NCBI GenBank assembly: GCA_944319925.1
Contig: CALUFQ010000019.1
Location: 1-51,961, forward strand
Length of the DNA stretch: 51,961 nt
Direction: 5' to 3'
Origin: an uncultured Paraprevotella sp.
Lineage (GTDB): Bacteria > Bacteroidota > Bacteroidia > Bacteroidales > Bacteroidaceae
Both the position numbers and the translations under genes were made by a program. Position 1 is the first letter of the stretch. The number at the start of each line of letters is the position of its first letter. The notes beneath the pieces were generated by a model, which made no database searches, was not told the origin of the DNA, and saw nothing but the letters and a program-made list of their open reading frames with translations. Shown here in pieces: positions 50,766 to 51,961 of the stretch.

Positions 50766-51590
50766 TTATTTCTTCTTATACCAACAATCCGCAGGCATGT
50801 AAATTTCATCTTGAATTTCTATTTGGACTTTCGGCAAGCTATTTGAGTAATACCTCATTTCCATCATTGCTTCCTGGACAAAATGATTTCCGAAAATACT
50901 GTCACAATAAGCACAACCAAACGATGGATAAGATTCTCCAACGGTTTTGCTGAATCGTGGCTTTATTTTACCCATTTTTATTCCCATTTCCGGATGTGAA
51001 CTTACATACTGCTCGATGGATTTTATTATCAAAGGATTAAACTCCAGCTCATCCATTGAGGCATTATTACATGGGACTGAAATTCCATCTGAAGAAAGCA
51101 ATCGGCTAATGAAATACACTTGGTTCTCTTTATGGCATTTCCAACATTGCATATCAACAAAGCATACCTCAATATATTTGACCTGCATTTTTTGTGCAAA
51201 CCTAATGTTTCCTTTTATCAAAGACGGAATAAAAGCATCAAGTGCAATAACATTAGAATTAGCAACGTCAAATTCAGAATTGAGAAACACTTGAATGACA
51301 TCGGATTTTTCTGACAACTTGAAGCACGGCATATTATTGGGGAGAAAAACGCTATTTTTCGCAGGCATCAGTAGCCAGCATCCGCATATACGTTCCTCTC
51401 TCATGGCTTTATAAGTTTCTTCTACGTTACGAGGACTTTTGCATATATTAAAAGCTACTTTATAAGTGCCACAATTTACGACAATATCAGCACTCCATTT
51501 TTCGCTTTTGCACTTTGTAGCCACTTCAAGTTTTAGATTTCTTGAAACCGAAAGGATGCTTTCTATAATTTGTTCTTTTGTCATAGCCAT
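50766..51590 (-). CDS. zinc-ribbon protein with faint CoiA-like nuclease fold
   Basis: The 274-residue product has two Cys pairs that look like metal-binding knuckles (CWKCHKEN and CAYCDSIFGNHF). An N-terminal stretch WSADIVVNCGTYKVAFNIC then EETYKAMREERICGCWLLMP resembles the ADV...E-x-Q...R-x2-Y...WIL pattern of CoiA-type PD-(D/E)XK proteins. The first Asp is kept, but the usual Glu of the E-x-Q pair is replaced by Asn, so nuclease activity may be lost. It starts 5 bases after the XRE gene and is probably co-transcribed. The assignment is an inference. Confidence 0.5.
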   Translation of the reverse strand: MAMTKEQIIESILSVSRNLKLEVATKCKSEKWSADIVVNCGTYKVAFNICKSPRNVEETYKAMREERICGCWLLMPAKNSVFLPNNMPCFKLSEKSDVIQVFLNSEFDVANSNVIALDAFIPSLIKGNIRFAQKMQVKYIEVCFVDMQCWKCHKENQVYFISRLLSSDGISVPCNNASMDELEFNPLIIKSIEQYVSSHPEMGIKMGKIKPRFSKTVGESYPSFGCAYCDSIFGNHFVQEAMMEMRYYSNSLPKVQIEIQDEIYMPADCWYKKK

Positions 51591-51595
51591 GTCAG

Positions 51596-51961
51596 TTAAA
51601 GGTCAACAAAATCTATCTTCTTTCCTAAAACAGCGGCGATTTTGGATAAAATGTCAATGCCGACGGAGTATTTGCCGTTCTCTATTCTACTAAGATTTGC
51701 AGCATCTATTCCTGCCAGTTTAGCCAAATCACGAGCTTCCATATTCCTTTCTTCTCTGATTTGTCGAATACGCCCACCTATCCTTACACGTTCTCCCTGT
51801 CTATCTCCTGAACTAATGCCAAGAAAAGCTACGCCGCGAGCAAATGATTCACGCCAGATATTATTAGTCATCTGTTCCTTGTCCTCTGAAAAGTTCTTAT
51901 CAAAGATTGCCTCAATAAGATGCAATTCAAATTTTCGGGTTTCTTCACTTAGATATGCTCC
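51596..51961 (-). CDS. XRE-family HTH protein, 5' end beyond the window
   Basis: The reading frame is open to the window edge, so the true start is not visible; 121 codons are seen. The C-terminal domain is a standard XRE helix-turn-helix (IRQIREERNMEARDLAKLAG, then IDAANLSRIENGKYSVGIDIL). The N-terminal half visible here (KFELHLIEAIFDKNFSEDKE) has no clear family. With the adjacent zinc-ribbon gene it forms a two-gene unit on the minus strand. Confidence 0.8.
   Translation of the reverse strand, partial: GAYLSEETRKFELHLIEAIFDKNFSEDKEQMTNNIWRESFARGVAFLGISSGDRQGERVRIGGRIRQIREERNMEARDLAKLAGIDAANLSRIENGKYSVGIDILSKIAAVLGKKIDFVDL

Noticed and set aside
1-51961. tRNA, rRNA or known riboswitch genes
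   Set aside because: I saw no cloverleaf with a T-arm GGTTCRA-type motif and no recognisable riboswitch core in the intergenic gaps.

Overview
The window reads as a chromosome segment from a Bacteroidales bacterium. The signs are a UpxY-type antiterminator behind an invertible promoter, Bacteroidetes promoters of the form TTTG-N19-TAnnTTTG, the gene order trpBEGDCFA, SusC/D-free outer-membrane genes with lipoprotein signals, and a Bacteroides-type mobilizable element at the right end. Core genes are fairly GC-rich for the group. I do not assign a genus.

Layout. (1) 1-1241: non-coding and highly structured, with a 65-bp tandem repeat, a cluster of strong hairpins, and a 263-bp segment bounded by ~30-bp inverted repeats (762-791 and 1055-1084). 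That segment is the likely phase-variable promoter of the next operon. (2) 1242-27196: one long plus-strand surface or exopolysaccharide operon. It holds a UpxY-like antiterminator with an unusual C-terminal extension, a membrane-anchored AraC-type protein, an HprK-like kinase, Wza export lipoprotein, Wzc tyrosine kinase, Wzx flippase, two paralogous cassettes of F420H2-dehydrogenase-beta-like plus pyruvyl-transferase-like genes, about nine glycosyltransferases, three acyltransferases, a Wzy-like polymerase, and a terminal nucleotidyltransferase. Most genes overlap or nearly abut. No initiating phosphoglycosyl transferase or nucleotide-sugar genes are present. (3) 27282-29039: an exported OmpA-like protein, ended by a strong hairpin. 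(4) 29277-35754, minus strand: the full tryptophan operon. It is preceded by a complete attenuator: promoter, a 19-residue leader peptide with three consecutive Trp codons, and an intrinsic terminator. (5) 36226-39815, minus strand: a tightly overlapping operon of an S41 protease lipoprotein, a B3/B4-domain protein, a small exported protein and a transglutaminase-like protein. (6) 39879-44918: an OprP-like porin, a TrmH-family RNA methyltransferase, a TamL/BamA-like outer-membrane protein and a small lipoprotein. A dispersed ~150-280-bp repeat lies at two places in this part. (7) About 45280 to 50720: a mobilizable element with an HTH protein, two small hypothetical proteins, a candidate oriT, MobC, a relaxase broken by a one-base frameshift, and a coiled-coil membrane protein; an orphan LytTR-like protein follows. 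No integrase is seen. (8) 50766-51961, minus strand: a two-gene unit of an XRE regulator (cut by the window edge) and a zinc-ribbon protein with faint CoiA-like character.

How it fits together. Promoter inversion would switch the polysaccharide operon on or off. UpxY would keep RNA polymerase going through a ~25-kb transcript. Glycosyltransferases build and acyl/pyruvyl-type enzymes decorate a lipid-linked repeat, Wzx flips it, the Wzy-like protein polymerises it, and Wzc/Wza control length and export. The trp operon is controlled by ribosome position on its Trp-rich leader. The best candidates for less-described biology are the Trp-Trp-Trp leader, the extended UpxY with its membrane-bound AraC partner, the HprK/nucleotidyltransferase pair that brackets the polysaccharide locus, two families of dispersed structured repeats, and the XRE/CoiA-like pair. 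All calls come from reading the sequence; no database search was possible.
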